Shown: positions 1 through 12,640, numbered from the stretch's first letter. The stretch is 64,000 nucleotides of DNA from Tetrapyrgos nigripes (GCA_013368315.1 JAACJM010000311.1:23485-87484), one strand, 5' to 3'. Notes: generated from the sequence alone by a model not told the origin. A program made the numbers and translations.

Positions 1-3000
1 ATACTTTTTTCTGGGACGATCACTGAACGCCTTGTGAATGCCAGGAGTCAGCATATTTGCGTTTGGGTAAGCATTTCACTATAATAGACTTTTCTGCGAT
101 TTCCTTTGTATTCTTTTGTCCGCTGGCTCCGAATGGCTCTTATAGTTATTGCAGTACCAAAGCTATCGTCTGGGACGATCACTGAAAGCCTTGTGGATGG
201 CTGGAGTCAGCAGAGCTGTGTTTGAGCGAGCTTTTTACTATAATATACATTCCTACAATTTCTTGTTTCTATTCTGTTATTGCAGTACATAGGCTATCGT
301 CCGGGATGATCACTGAATGCCTTGTGAACGGCTGGAGTCTCCAGAGTTGTGTTTGACTGATCTTTTACTATGATAGACTTACCTACAATTTCTTTTGTAT
401 TCTTCTGTTCACTGGCTGTGCCTCGCTCGTACAGTTACTGCACTACATAGGCTATCGTCCGGGACGATCACTGAACGCCTTGTGAACAGCTGGATTCTGC
501 CTAGTTGCCTTTTTTACAATTTCCTTCGTATTCTTCTGTCCACTGACTCGTACAATTATTGCCGTACATAAGCTATTGTCCGGGATGATCACTGAACGCC
601 TTGTTAACGGCTGGAGTCTCCAGAGTTGTGTTTAAGTGATCTTTTACTACGATAGACTTTCCTACAATTTCTTTTGTATTCTTCTGTTCACTGGCTGTGC
701 CTGGCTCGTACAATTGCCCTACATATGCTATCGTCCGGGACGATCACTGAACGCCTTGTGAATGGCTGGATTCTGCGCAGTTGCGTTCTTTTCACTATAA
801 TGAACTTTTTTACAATTTCCTTTGTATTCTTCTGTCCACTGACTTGTACAATTAGCGCAGTACATAAGCTATCGTCCGGGACGATCACTGAATGCCTTGT
901 GAACGGCTGGAGTCTCCATAGTTGTGTTTGAGTGATCTTTTACTATGATAGACTTTCCTACAATTTCTTTTGTATTCTTCTGTTCACTGGCTGTACCTGG
1001 CTCGTACAATTACTGTACTACATAGGCTATCGTCCGGGACGATCACTGAACGCCTTAAGAACAGCTGGATTCTGCGCAGTTGCGTTCTTTTCACTATAAT
1101 GAACTTTTTTACAATTTCCTTTGTATTCTTCTGTCCACTGACTCGTACAATTATTGCAGTACATAAGCTATTGTCCGGGACGATCACTGAATGCCTTGTG
1201 AATGGCTGAAGTCTCCAGAGTTGTTTTTGAGTGATCTTTTATAATGATAGAATTTCCTACAATTTCTTTTACATTCTTCTGTTCACTGGCTGTGCCTGGC
1301 TCGTACAGTTATTGCACTACATAGGCTATCGCCCGGGACGATCACTGAACGCCTTTTGAACGGCTGGATTTTCCGTGCGGATACTATTGTCTGGATGATC
1401 ACTGGATACCTTGTGAACGCCTGCAGGCTGCCGAGTTGCGTTTGAGTGAGCTTTTTAATATAATAGACTTTTCTACAATTTGCTTTGTATCATTCTGTCT
1501 ACTCGCTTCGCCTGGCTCGTATAATCATTGCAGTACATATACTATCGTCTGGAATGATCAGTGAACGCCTTGTGAACAGCTGGAGCCTACAGAGTGGCGT
1601 TTGAGTGAGCTTTTTACTATAATAGAGTTTTCTATAATTCCTTTTGTATTCTTCTGTCCACTGGCTTCACCTTGCTCGTACAATTATTGTAGCATGTATA
1701 CTTTTTTCTGGGACGATCACTGAATGCCTTGTGAATGCCAGGAGTCAGCATATTTGCGTTTCAGTACGCTTTTCACTATAATAGATTTTTCTACGATTTC
1801 TTTTGTATTCTTTTGTCCGCTGGCTCCGAATGGCTCCTAATGGCTCTTATAGTTATTGCAGTACCAAAGCTATCGTCTGGGACGATCACTGAAAGCCTTG
1901 TGGATGGCTGGAGTCAGCAGAGTTGTGTTTGAGCGAGCTTTTTACTATAATATACATTCCTACAATTTCTTTTTCTATTCTGTTATTGCAGTACATAGGC
2001 TATCGTCCGGGATGATCACTGAATGCCTTGTGAACGGCTGGAGTCTCCAGAGTTATGTTTGAGTGATCTTTTACTATGATAGACTTTCCTACAATTTCTT
2101 TTGTATTCTTCTGTTCACTGGCTGTGCCTGGCTCGTACAGTTACTGCGCTACATAGGCTATCGTCTGGGACGATCACTGAACGCCTTGTGAACGGCTGGA
2201 TTTTGCCCAGTTGCCTTTTTTACAATTTCCTTCGTATTCTTCTGTCCACTGATTCGTACAGTTATTGCCGTACATAAGCTATTGTCCGGGATGATCACTG
2301 AAAGCCTTGTTAACGGCTGGAGTCTCCAGAGTTGTGTTTGAGTGATCTTTTATAATGATAGATTTTCCTACAATTTCTTTTGTATTCTTCTGTTCACTGG
2401 CTGTGCCTGGCTCGTACAGTTATTGCACTCCATAGGCTATCGGCCGGGAAGATCACTGAACGCCTTGTGAACAGCTGGATTCTGCCCAGTTGCCTTTTTT
2501 TACAATTTCCTTCATATTCTTCTGTCCACTGACTCGTACAATTATTGCAGTACATAAGCTATCGTCCGGGACGATCAATGAACGCCTTGAGAACGGCTGG
2601 ACTCCTCTGACTGGGCTTTTTTGCCACAAATGACTTTCCACAATTTCTTTTATATTTCTCTGTAACCGGGCTTGCCCTGGTCTCGTGGACTTCCTTCACT
2701 CTGTAAGCTATCGTCCGTGGCGATCACTCAACGCCCTTTAGACAGCTTGAATCGGTAGCGTTGCGTTTCTGTGAGCTTTTTACTATAAATGACCGTCTAC
2801 AATTTCTTTTGTATTCTTTTCCATCCCACTGTACCTGCACTCGTAGACTCCACGAAGCCGGCAGCATCCAAGAGAATATAAATGAAGTGAAATATTTGCA
2901 CAAGTGATACAAGTCATCCACCACTCGCTCACTTATTGTTGATGCCGACCAGGAGACTGGTGCGACACTCCACAGAGTTTCACTTGAGTGAGCTTTTCAC

Positions 3001-4350
3001 ACCATAAATTACTGTCCTCCACATTCCTTTGTATTTTAACGTATGTCCGCTTCGCCGAGCTTAGTAGAGTTATTATAGTACATAGCCTATTGTCTGGGAT
3101 GTTCGCCGACCAATGCCTTTTGGAAGGCTGGAGTCAGCAGAGTTTCGCTTCAGTGAGCTCTTCACCATAAATCACGTTCCTGCACTTTCCTCTGTATTCT
3201 CTTGTATGCCAGCTACATAGAGTTATGATAGTACAAAGCCGATTGTCTCACCTTCATACGATCGCTGAACACCTTGTGAAAGGTTGGAGGAAGCAGAGTT
3301 GAGCTTGAGTGAGCTTTTCCCCGGAAATCACTGTCCTCCACTTTCCTTTATATTTTATCATATGCTGGCTTAGTAGAGTTATTGTAGTATATGGCCTATC
3401 GTTGGGACAATAAATGAATGCCTTGTGGAAGACTAGAGTCAGTAGATCTTCACTTGAGTGGGCTTTCCACTCTAAATCTCTTTTCTACATTTTTCTTTGT
3501 ATTTACTGTATGCTGACTTCGCCTGGCTTAGTAGAGTTATTGCAGTACATAGCCTATCGTCTGAGACGATCGACGAAGGCCTTGTGGAAGGCTGGAGCCA
3601 GCAGAGCTGAGCTTGAGTGAGCTTTTCACTGTATCACTTTGGTACACTTTCCATTGTATTATATTGTATGCTGACTCCGCCTGGCTTCGTAGAGTTAAGG
3701 CAGTACATAGCCTGTCGTTTGAGATGATCGCTGAATTCCTTGTGGAAGGTTGGAGTCAGCTGAGTTGCGCTTAAGTGAGCTTTTGAACATAAATTACTTT
3801 TCTGCTCATTCTTTTGTATTCTATTGCATGCTGAGCTTCGCCTGGCTTCGTAGAGTTATCGTAGTAAATAGGCTATCGTCTGGGACGATTGACAAATGCC
3901 TTGTAGAACTGTCAATCCAGCTGAGTTGCACTTGAGTGAACTTTTTAACAAAAATCACTTTCCTACACTTTCCTTTGTACTCTCTAGGATCTGGCTTCAT
4001 AGAGTGTAATGCTTCCTCTTATTCCGACGATTCGTATGTCTTTCTATTCTGAAAATAGAGATATACAAGTGTATGACGATGGTAGTCAGGAAGAAGAAAA
4101 AGCTAAATAACAGCGAATTCGGTAGGGTCGTTTATAGACCTCACTTGGAAAATGGAATATACCTAAACGGGATAGGCCTGTTACATAGAGTTATGGTAGT
4201 ACATAGCCTATCGTCTGAGATGATCGAAGAACGCCTTGTAGATGGCTGTAGTCAGTAGAGTTTCGCTTGGGAGAGCTTCTTACTATATATCATTTTCCTC
4301 ACTTTCCTTTGTATTCTCTTGTATGCTGGCCTAAACATCTTCCTTCATTT
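1..4350. repeat. Degenerate satellite with near-palindromic core, ~120-160 bp monomers
   Basis: Almost every 120-160 bp the sequence returns to a block reading CTATCGTCCGGGACGATCAC followed by TGAACGCCTTGTGAACGGCTGGA-like text, then an A/T-rich spacer with TTTTACTATAATAGAC and a TTTGTATTCTTCTGT segment. The core ATCGTCC-G-GGACGAT is a near-perfect palindrome. A higher-order period is visible: the block starting at base 1 (ATACTTTTTTCTGGGACGAT) recurs at about 1697 with the same order of variants after it. Monomers decay steadily from about 2.6 kb to 4.3 kb. Short open frames here are by-products of the repeat and are not called as genes. Confidence 0.85.
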
Positions 4351-4695
4351 GTTTAGCCCATCCCTGTGACCAATACCTCTATACCAACTCATGTACCCAT
4401 GTGCGCTTTCTCAGTTGTCAACGGTTCATTCTTCGTCCAACAGCTCTTCGCCATCGTCATTCTTTTGTGCCTACTTCAGATTCCTTCTCTTTCGTCTCTG
4501 GTATCCCCCTGGGACACATGTTGAACAATGAACATCAACTTTGTCTTGCATGCAGGTACATTACATATACAGCTATACACTCAATCCTTCAGCTAACATA
4601 TCAAAGCATTTAATCACGAAGTGGCTTTTTCTCTATTGAAATAATACGAAGAAAGGAAAGGTATTTTGAGCATTGAAAGGTAGAACATTCTCCGA
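4351..4695. other. Non-coding gap between satellite and HNH gene remnant
   Basis: No gene or repeat is recognised. It presumably contains the 3' flank of the minus-strand HNH gene fragment that ends at 4696. Confidence 0.4.
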
Positions 4696-6106
4696 TCAAT
4701 GATCGTCACGCTTACCTTGGTTCAAGCGCTTTCTTTTTGCCGGATTTCCTCGATCTTCGCCCATTGAAACAACGGAGCCCCTCAGACTCGGACCGGCGAC
4801 TCGTGAGGAGGAGCTGGAAGGCTCATGAGGCAGACTACCAAGGGTCCTCGTACTCTCCATCGACGAAGATTTGGGTGTCGGGGAAGGAGGAGCTTGGGCT
4901 TGGAAGGAGAAAGGTATGCGCGAGGTGCCCCCATACTGGACTTTGGAAAGATCAAGTGGTAATCTCCAGTCCGAAGATTTAGATTGGATGTTAGAATGAT
5001 CCATTTCTGCTCTTAGAGCGATCGGCTCCTGTGACCCCGCTTCTGCTGGAGGAACAGTAGATAGCGATCGATTCGGAGCAGCTGGGGAACTTCCCAACAA
5101 TCCCTCTTCATAGTCACTCGACTGAAATGGGTCATCATTAATTGCACCTTGCTCTGCTTCTGACAATTCTTCGGTATTTTCATCCTCTCCAATACTATGA
5201 CAGCTTTTGTAGATGTCTTCAGCAAGCTGGAGTGCTTCGCTCAAACCGATGAGCGCATCATGCAACTTTGGATCCACCTGGAAAAGTCGGTGCATCTTCA
5301 TGCCCGAATTGTATGCTACAAAGAACGGGTGTACGTGACATTCTATATTCTGCATGTCTGTGTCGTCGAAAGGGAAGAAATGAGCAGTGTAGTCGTCAAA
5401 ATGTTGGTATGGCCGGTATGCAACACCTGTTGTACGAGAAAAGTCAATCTTGCGGCGGTGAATGGCTTCTCCCTTCGAGTATCGGAGAGCGGTAAAGCGA
5501 TAGAGGTATATTGGCTTCGGATCTTGGGGTATCGGAATTTCCTGTCCAAAAAAGGTATCAATTACAAATGAGAACACCAAAGGATGCTGCTCAAATTCGC
5601 AAACCTCGAGAAGCTGTTTAGGTTTGTCTGAATCTGAGCGCTTATGGTTATGTTGAATAAGCTCGAAAATTTTTCGAAGCGTGTCGTCACTTGGTAGAAG
5701 ACACCACATATCATTATCAAAAGCGATATGGAGGTCCGCGCGCACTTTTGAGTATGTTAAGCCAGCGACTTCGGAACATGTAAGGGACTTACACAGCATA
5801 ACGTTAAAACGGGTATCCAAATTGAGAGTCCCTTTTCGCCTGCCAGTTGCCACCTCTATCTGCTGAACCTGTTGGAATTTTACTTAGCTCTTGACTTCCT
5901 AGTAGCCTGTGAGTATAAGGACTTGCCAACCGGATTGAATGACTGCGAGGTATGAGGTGAGCTCCTTGGACCACTCTACTAATGACACCATAAGCATGTG
6001 TTATAATGCACGCAAAGCCTAGGTGTGACGCGAGCACAACTCGATTTCTGTCCTGGGCCCTTCTCGGGTCAATCTTGTGGTTAAGATTAACTTGTGGGGT
6101 TTCTGT
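4696..6106 (-). pseudogene. 3' part of an HNH-nuclease-family gene, severed by hAT copy 1
   Basis: Minus-strand coding sequence read from 6106 downwards. The first piece (about 6106-5900) carries AHLIPRS, the first half of a fungal HNH_2-type core. The continuation carries LNLDTRFN, then RADLHIAFD, matching the N...L..DLH..FD second half of that core. Probable introns are 5745-5792 (GTAAGT/AAG) and 5542-5604 (GT/CAG), plus one near 5870-5910 whose ends I cannot fix. Downstream come MWCLLPSDDTL, a CHVHPFF block and an acidic, Ser/Pro-rich tail ending at 4696. At 6107 the frame runs into the transposon, so the start codon and N-terminus are missing. They are found at 22226-22428 on the other strand: the frame across ACAGAAAC (codons for L-T-E-T) is the same in both pieces. 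A nuclease role is inferred from the motif only. Confidence 0.8.
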
Positions 6107-9100
6107 TAGGGCTCCTAGCGGATCGGATGCTGATCGGATGCGGATCCATCCGCTCGGATGAGCAACGACCAACCCTTCATCCGCATCGGCGGATGGCATC
6201 CGACGGATGGTCGGATTATCGGCGGATTGACTAACAAAATCAGCGAGTTGAGTAACGAAAAAACTAGCGTACATACACATCGCGCTGTAAGGTAGTTAGG
6301 AATACTTAGGTACATAATCTTCCCTCAATGCACCTTCAAAAACCAGAATACTACGGTGCATCATCAGTTCACGGGTTGTATCTGTACCTAATGAATGCCT
6401 GTGTAGACCTATAAGGTCTTTACCAACACTAAGTGACCGTTCAACAGCAACGGAGGAGCCTAAGGGACCTATGAATACCCTAGATGCATGTGAAGCTACT
6501 TGAAACTTACCAGGGATGGCCAGCACATCTCGTGCGTAAGCAGCTAGCCTTGGATATTTTGTGCATTTGACCTTCCAGAAGGCAAGGCACTCGTCAACTT
6601 CGCGGTCAGCAATGTAACTGGCATACTCTTCTTCAACGGTCTCAACGGCACTTGTTGAGCTAGCTGGGGTACCCAGTAATGACACGTCGTTGAATAAATC
6701 ATCGGTTTTCTGGGATGTCGTCGGCTGCGAAGAGACAGTAGGAATGGTGGCGGTTGAAAAGCTTGATCGGGGGTATGTTGCAATGCGGTCCTTAAAGGCG
6801 ATGTCCATTTCTTGACGCCACTCGTTGCTGAAAAGTGAAGGATTACTGTCAAATAACTTGTATTTGACACGAGGGTCAAGGACTGTAGAAATGATGCATA
6901 AAGCAGTGAGTACTGTGACCTGCATTGACGAATTGATATACGCACCTGCCGCTGCATAATAATACTCAGACTCTCCAGTACTCTTATCATAATACTTCTC
7001 CAGCTTTGCTTTGCATGCCTCAAGGCCTTTACGCACACTCGGATTCTTGTTTGCGGTGTCGGTTAGCAGAAAGCTGTCCACGGCTTGCATTAGCTTGACG
7101 TAGACCATAAGTGACGCTGTGAGGCTTGGAAAAGAGCTGGCGGACATCCTTTCGGATTCTTTACGAAAGACCTTGAGAGAGAAATGGAGAAATTAACTTT
7201 CAAAGAACTAGATAGTAGAGAGAAGACTTACCTCGAGAAAGCCCACAATGATATCTAGAACTTCCCATTCTTCGTTAGTGATGCGATATTTTTTGTACAA
7301 ATCGTTCCGAATGCATAGCTCATCAATGGCCTAGTTTAATATCTCAGAAAAAGCTGTAGATGTAAAAGAAATGTTACAATACCGGTCGTAACTCTTTGGC
7401 TCGCTTCAGCATAAAGTAAGTCGAGTTCCAGCGGGTAATAACATCGAGGATAAGATTAAGAATGCGGAGCTTTGCTTTGGGGTCAGTGGTAATTGCGTTG
7501 ACGATATTAATGGTCTTCTTGAAGGCTTCGGAGCGCTGTGGTGACGAACGTGTGAGTTTGGATACCTGGCGGATCTAGAAAATACGAGTCAGCAGACTTG
7601 TATATATATAGAAATCAAAAATCGGCTCACTTTCTGGACTACAGCTTTGATGTCAACACCGTCGTCGTCCTGCTCTTCCAAGAGCTTCTCGTCACTCGTC
7701 TCAGACAGCCCCTCATCTTGTGCAACTACGCTTTCTGCTTCTTCTTCAGTCCAGGTATTCGCTGACTCAATGTTATTTGGGTCAATATCAGCTTCGTCAC
7801 AAGCCTTCAGCTCTATCAGGAAAGCTCGGACTGCGAGATGGATGGCATGGGGAAGGCAGCGAATGGTGATGTTATCTGAGTCGTAGAAGGTGCTGGTACT
7901 GGCGCTATTGAGTATGGAGGCAAGCTCTTCTCGCAAGGTATCGTTATTACTAGCATTATCTGCCGCCAAAGCACTGAACTGTGAAACAGATTATCTTACT
8001 GTACTCGAAAGCAGAAGAGGATATGCGCCTACCTGATCAGCAAGACCAAGCTCGACAATTTGCTTTGAGAGGATTTGGGCCATGTTTTTTCCGGTATGTG
8101 CTCCTTCAAGATGTGGAAAGTCGAAAAGTATTGATGCTATCTCCCAGTTCTCCGTGATGAAGGATACAATGATAGCGAGATATGCGATGTTATTGTTAGA
8201 GGTCCATGCGTCAGCTGCGAAAGCCTTTTTCCCCGGTGCCTTCTATTTTTTTGGTGAGCCCTAACTTTACTACGAAATTGATAAAGATTAATCACTCACC
8301 GTCAAGTATTCTTTCAATCTCTTTTCCGCATCTTTGAACTCGGCCGACACATGGTTTTTCGCAGCGTCTCCCTTGATCATATTTTTTCCATATCCTGGCC
8401 GGAGGTGGGTGATATATCGTCGAAAGGCTGGGTGCTCAGGAGCGGTGAAAGCCTCGACACTCAATACAATCCATTCGCTCAGGAGCCGGTTGGCCTTTTC
8501 AACATCGAAAGCCTGTTTTCATGGTGCGTAAATCAATAGTTCTCATTTTAACAAGCTTCTTACCCGATCGGCCCAGCTATCCAACGTTTTCTGTGGTGGA
8601 CCTTGTCCTGGTGCCTGTGTACGATTTGGGTGGCGTATTTTTTCGTCCTCTGTACTCCTCGCTGCCCAAACCTTTCCATGTGAGTTCTTGAAATGTTGTA
8701 TAAAGTTCCCAGTTGACCCCTTTGCCTTTGTACTCCATTTCCAGCCCTGCTTCTCCCCTTTCGCAAGACAGAATGCACACAACATTTGGCAGGACGCAAG
8801 TTTTGTGCCATCCTCGTCATGTATCGGATTCTCCATCACAAGAAAATTATATGCCAGCGCCTCCTTCCTTTTAAAATGCGGATGATCAGCGACGCAAGAA
8901 GATGATGGTCGTCCAGGCATCTGCAAGCGATGCGCCAGCTTGCCGTCGTCGTCATCGTCATCTATGACTATGATAGCAGGTTGACTCGGAGCGTGCGAGA
9001 GTGTCGGGTTTGTTGGTGGAGGTGGTGTTGGGGTATGGGGTAAAGGTGAAGGAGAAGTCCGAGTTGTTGGGTGTGGGTTGGGAGGGTTCTCTTGTCTCTC

Positions 9101-9523
9101 TGGTGGGGTTGTGGCTGGGTTACCATTATTTGCTGAGTGACGAGGGATATTAGCGGCACGTTTTGCAGCAGGTGGAACAATGGTGTTTGGTCCATCTGGA
9201 TTTTTTCGCTTATGGGTTCGCTTCGAGCCTTCTGGGAGCACGACAGATGGGTCTGGGCGGTCGCGTTCTACCATTTTTAGAGATAGACGAGGAAATTGTG
9301 TACCTTTTCTTTTTTTTTTTTTTTTGTTTTCGGTGATAAGATAAGATTACAACAACTATATAGTATTTCGGTATATGCCGGACACAGTGTCATCCGACGT
9401 TAATCCTCGGATGGTGCGGATGCCATCCGTCGGTTGAGATTGTCTGTCACCCTCATCCGTCATCCGCATCTGAGGCTCTATCGGCGGATGGGCGACGGAT
9501 CATCCGATCCGCTAGGAGCCCTA
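6107..9523 (-). mobile_element. hAT transposon, copy 1 (3417 bp, minus orientation)
   Basis: Both ends carry a 23 bp perfect terminal inverted repeat beginning TAGGGCTCCTAGCGGATCGG. Subterminal regions are packed with CGGATG/CATCCG hexamers, the kind of short repeat often bound by hAT transposases. The flanking octamers are GTTTCTGT at 6099-6106 and CTTGCACG at 9524-9531. They do not match each other, but each is the reverse complement of a flank of copy 2 (22429-25846). The element is one base shorter than copy 2, from the length of a homopolymer run near 9309 (16 T versus 17 A). The only substitution I found in the coding region is at 6846. Confidence 0.95.
6296..9274 (-). CDS. hAT transposase with BED zinc finger (copy 1)
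   Basis: Seven exons, mirrored from copy 2 by the relation x + y = 31953, encoding about 882 residues. The N-terminus is low-complexity and Pro/Thr-rich, followed by an acidic run and a BED-type zinc finger (CAFC ... HFKNSH) before residue 237. Catalytic residues are D in AADAWTSNNN (about residue 319), D in ALAADNASNND (about 385) and E in SSVAVERSLSVG (about 835), within the C-terminal dimerisation region; an RWNSTYF segment lies between. No stop or frameshift is visible, so it looks competent. It differs from copy 2 by one residue: Ser in LFDSNPS where copy 2 has Asn. Role: cut-and-paste transposition of its own family through the 23 bp ends. Confidence 0.9.
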
Positions 9524-9838
9524 CTTGCACGTATCTGCATACCTACATTGACGGATACATTAGATGTAGTCTCCACCTTTGACGTTTCATGCATGTACAC
9601 ACATGGAACAAGGTGGAGATGCTAGGTACATCTATGTACCACATCTGAATGCTCAGAGACCAACTAATTTTTTTTGTGAAGAACGGCATCTGAATGCTCA
9701 AAGCGTCAATGCTAAATGTGCCTGGATACATACATGTACGCTCAAGTCGTACATGTATGTAACCCTAACCCACACTTTGAGCGTCCAGATGTGCGGACCA
9801 AGCAAACGGTCCGTGCACAGGACATCTGAACGCCCAAA
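9524..9838. repeat. Degenerate border of the 111 bp satellite, with cruciform and telomere-like motif
   Basis: Scattered GAATGCTCAAAGCGTC-like fragments foreshadow the 111 bp array. At 9727-9761 two perfect 13 bp arms (TACATACATGTAC and GTACATGTATGTA) flank a 9 bp loop. A short telomere-like ACCCTAACCC follows directly. Confidence 0.6.
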
Positions 9839-11740
9839 GCGTTCACTAATGCTTTGGGCGTACAGATGTGCAAGGACCAACCAAACGCTTTGGCGTTCTG
9901 AGTTGGTCCATGCACAGGAAACATCCACACCACATTTGTACGCCCAAAGCGTTCACGGACGTTTTGGGCGTACAGATGTGCACGGAGAAAGCAAACGCTT
10001 TGGGCGTTCTGACTTGGTCCGTGCACAGGACCACAGGACATCTGAACGCCCAAAGCGTCGGTGAACGCTTTGAGCGTACAGATGTGCACGGACCAACCAA
10101 ACGCTTTGGGCGTTCTGGGTTGGTCCGTGCACAGGAAACACCCACACTGCATCTGTACGCCCAAAGCGTTCATGGACGCTTTGAGCGTACAGATGTGCAC
10201 GGACCAACCAAACGCTTTGGGCGTTCTGGGTTGGTCCGTGCGCAGAAAACACCCACACCGCATCTGTACGCCCAAAGCGTTCATGGACGCATTGAGCGTA
10301 CAGATGTGCACGGACCAACCAAACGCTTTGGGCGTTCTGGGTTGGTCCGTGCGCAGGAAACACCCACACCGCATCTGTACGCCCAAAGCGTTCATGGACG
10401 CATTGAGCGTACAGATGTGCACGGACCAACCAAACGCTTTGGGCGTTCTGGGTTGGTCCGTGCACAGGAAACACCCACACCGCATCTGTACGCCCAAAGC
10501 GTTCATGGACGCTTTGGGCGTACAGATGTGCACAGACCAAGCAAACGCTTTGGGCGTTCTGACTTGGTCCGTGCACAGGAAACCACAGGACATCTGAACG
10601 CCCAAAGCGTCAGTGAACGCTTTGAGCGTACAGATGTGCACGGACCAACCAAACGCTTTGGGCGTTCTGGGTTGGTCCGTGCGCAGGAAACACCCACACT
10701 GCATCTGTACGCCCAAAGCGTTCATGGACGCATTGAGCGTACAGATGTGCACGGACCAACCAAACGCTTTGGGCGTTCTGGGTTGGTCCGTGCACAGGAA
10801 ACACCCACACCGCATCTGTACGCCCAAAGCGTTCATGGACGCTTTGGGCGTACAGATGTGCACAGACCAAGCAAACGCTTTGGGCGTTCTGACTTGGTCC
10901 GTGCACAGGAAACCACAGGACATCTGAACGCCCAAAGCGTCAGTGAACGCTTTGAGCGTACAAATGTGCACGGACCAACCAAATGCTTTGGGCATTCTGG
11001 GTTGGTCCGTGCGCAGGAAACACCCACACCGCATCTGTACGCCCAAAGCATTCATGGACGCATTGAGCGTACAGATGTGCACGGACCAACCAAACGCTTT
11101 GGGCGTTCTGGGTTGGTCTGTGCGCAGGAAACACCCACACCGCATCTGTACGCACAAAGCGTTCATGGACGCATTGAGCGTACAGATGTGCACGGACCAA
11201 CCAAACGCTTTGGGCACATTGAGCGTACAGATGTGCACGGACCAACCAAACCAACCAAACGCTTTGGGCGTTCTGGGTTGGTCCGTGCACAGGAAACCAC
11301 AGGACATCTGAACGCCCAAAGCGTCAGTGAACGCTTTGAGCGTACAAATGTGCACGGACCAACCAAATGCTTTGGGCGTTCTGGGTTGGTCCGTGCACAG
11401 GAAACACCCACACCACATCTGTACGCCCAAAGCGTCCATGAACGCTTTGGGCGTACAGATGTGCACAGACCAAGCAAACGCTTTGGGCGTTCTGACTTGG
11501 TCCGTACACAGGAAACCACAGGACATCTGAACGCCCAAAGCGTCAATGAACGCTTTGAGCATACAGATGTGCACAGACCAACCAAACCCTTTGGGCGTTC
11601 TGGGTTGGTCCGTGCACAGGAAACACCCACACCGCATCTGTACGCCCAAAGCGTTCATGGACGCTTTGGGCGTACAGATGTGCATGGACCAAGCAAACGC
11701 TCTAGGCCTTCTGACTTGGTCTGTGCACCAGACATCTAAT
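9839..11740. repeat. 111 bp palindromic satellite array (~17 units), open on both strands
   Basis: Successive anchors CATCTGTACG at 10150, 10261, 10372 and 10483 give a unit of exactly 111 bp. A second unit type (with AGGACATCTGAACGCC) alternates at intervals. Each unit holds two inverted repeats: ACGCCCAAAGCG(T)...CGCTTTGGGCGT, and GGACCAACCAAACGC...GCGTTCTGGGTTGGTCC. Because 111 is 37 codons and unit lengths stay multiples of three, one frame is open on the plus strand (9868-11739) and another on the minus strand (11685-9742), each a 37-residue repeat. I treat this as satellite DNA: the two long frames overlap, both follow from the period, and neither resembles a known protein. Confidence 0.9.
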
Positions 11741-11749
11741 GTGCTCTTT

Positions 11750-12340
11750 CACCCAATGAGCATAAAAAGCGTGAACAATTGGTCGTTCACGCAGAATAAA
11801 TGAGAGTAAAATTGCATGAACGACCAAGTCGTTCACGCAGATTCATAAGAGAAAAAAGGCATGAACGACTTGGTCATCCATGCAGATGAATGAGGAACAA
11901 GGCGTGAATGACCAAGTCGTTCACACAGAATTAATGAGAAGAAAAAGGCGTGAACAACCAGGTCGTTCACACAGAATAAATGAGAGTAAAATTGCGTGAA
12001 CGACCAAGTCGTTCACTCAGATTCATAAGAGAAAAAAGATGTGAATGACTTAGTCGTCCATGCAGATGAATGAGGAACAAGGCGTGAACGACCAAGTCGT
12101 TCACGCAGAATTAATGAGAAGAAAAAGGCGTGAACAACCAGGTCGTTCACACAGAATAAATGAGAGTAAAATTGCGTGAACGACCAAGTCGTTCACACAG
12201 ATTCATGTGAGTAAAAAGGCGTAAACGACCAAGTCGTTCATGCAGATTCATGAGAGTAAAAAGGCGTGAACGACTTAGTCGTCCACGCAGATGAATGAGA
12301 GGAACAAGACATGAACAACCAAGAAGTTCATGCAGATGTA
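11750..12340. repeat. 45 bp palindromic satellite in 180 bp higher-order units
   Basis: The 45 bp monomers contain the palindrome GAACGACCAAGTCGTTC followed by an A-rich spacer of the AATGAGAGTAAAATTG type. Four spacer variants recur in order, so CAGAATAAATGAGAGTAAAA returns at about 11791, 11971 and 12151, giving a 180 bp higher-order period. The core resembles the neighbouring arrays only in being palindromic, not in sequence. Confidence 0.85.
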
Positions 12341-12640
12341 AGTACTCTGCACGCAGCATGGACGACTTGAGTGTCCAGCTGCGTGTCACTCAAAATCTCA
12401 ATCCTATCAATATAAGTACTCTGCACGCAGCATGAACAACTTGAGTGTCCAGCTGCATGTCACTCAAAATCTCAATCCTATCAATATAAGTACTCTGCAT
12501 GCAGCATGAATGACTTGAGCGTCCAGCTGTGTGTTACTCAAAATCTCAATCCTATCAATATAAGTACTCTGCATGCAGCATGAACGACTTGAGAGTCCAG
12601 CTGCGTGTTGGACTCCAATCTCACAAAAAAAAATACTATC
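12341..12640. repeat. 74 bp tandem repeat, ~4 copies
   Basis: AGTACTCTGC recurs at 12341, 12415, 12489 and 12563, an exact 74 bp period. Units contain GACTTGAGTGTCCAGCTGCG and a CTCAAAATCTCAATCC segment. Divergence between copies is low. Confidence 0.9.

Noticed and set aside
674..2924. Short open frames within the first satellite
   Set aside because: They repeat with the monomer and exist on both strands. They are shadows of the tandem repeat.
9742..11739. Two long repeat proteins (about 647 and 623 residues) encoded on opposite strands of the 111 bp array
   Set aside because: Both frames arise from a tandem unit whose length is a multiple of three. There are no introns, no known domain, and mutually exclusive overlap. 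Kept as satellite DNA, with the open-frame oddity reported as a finding.
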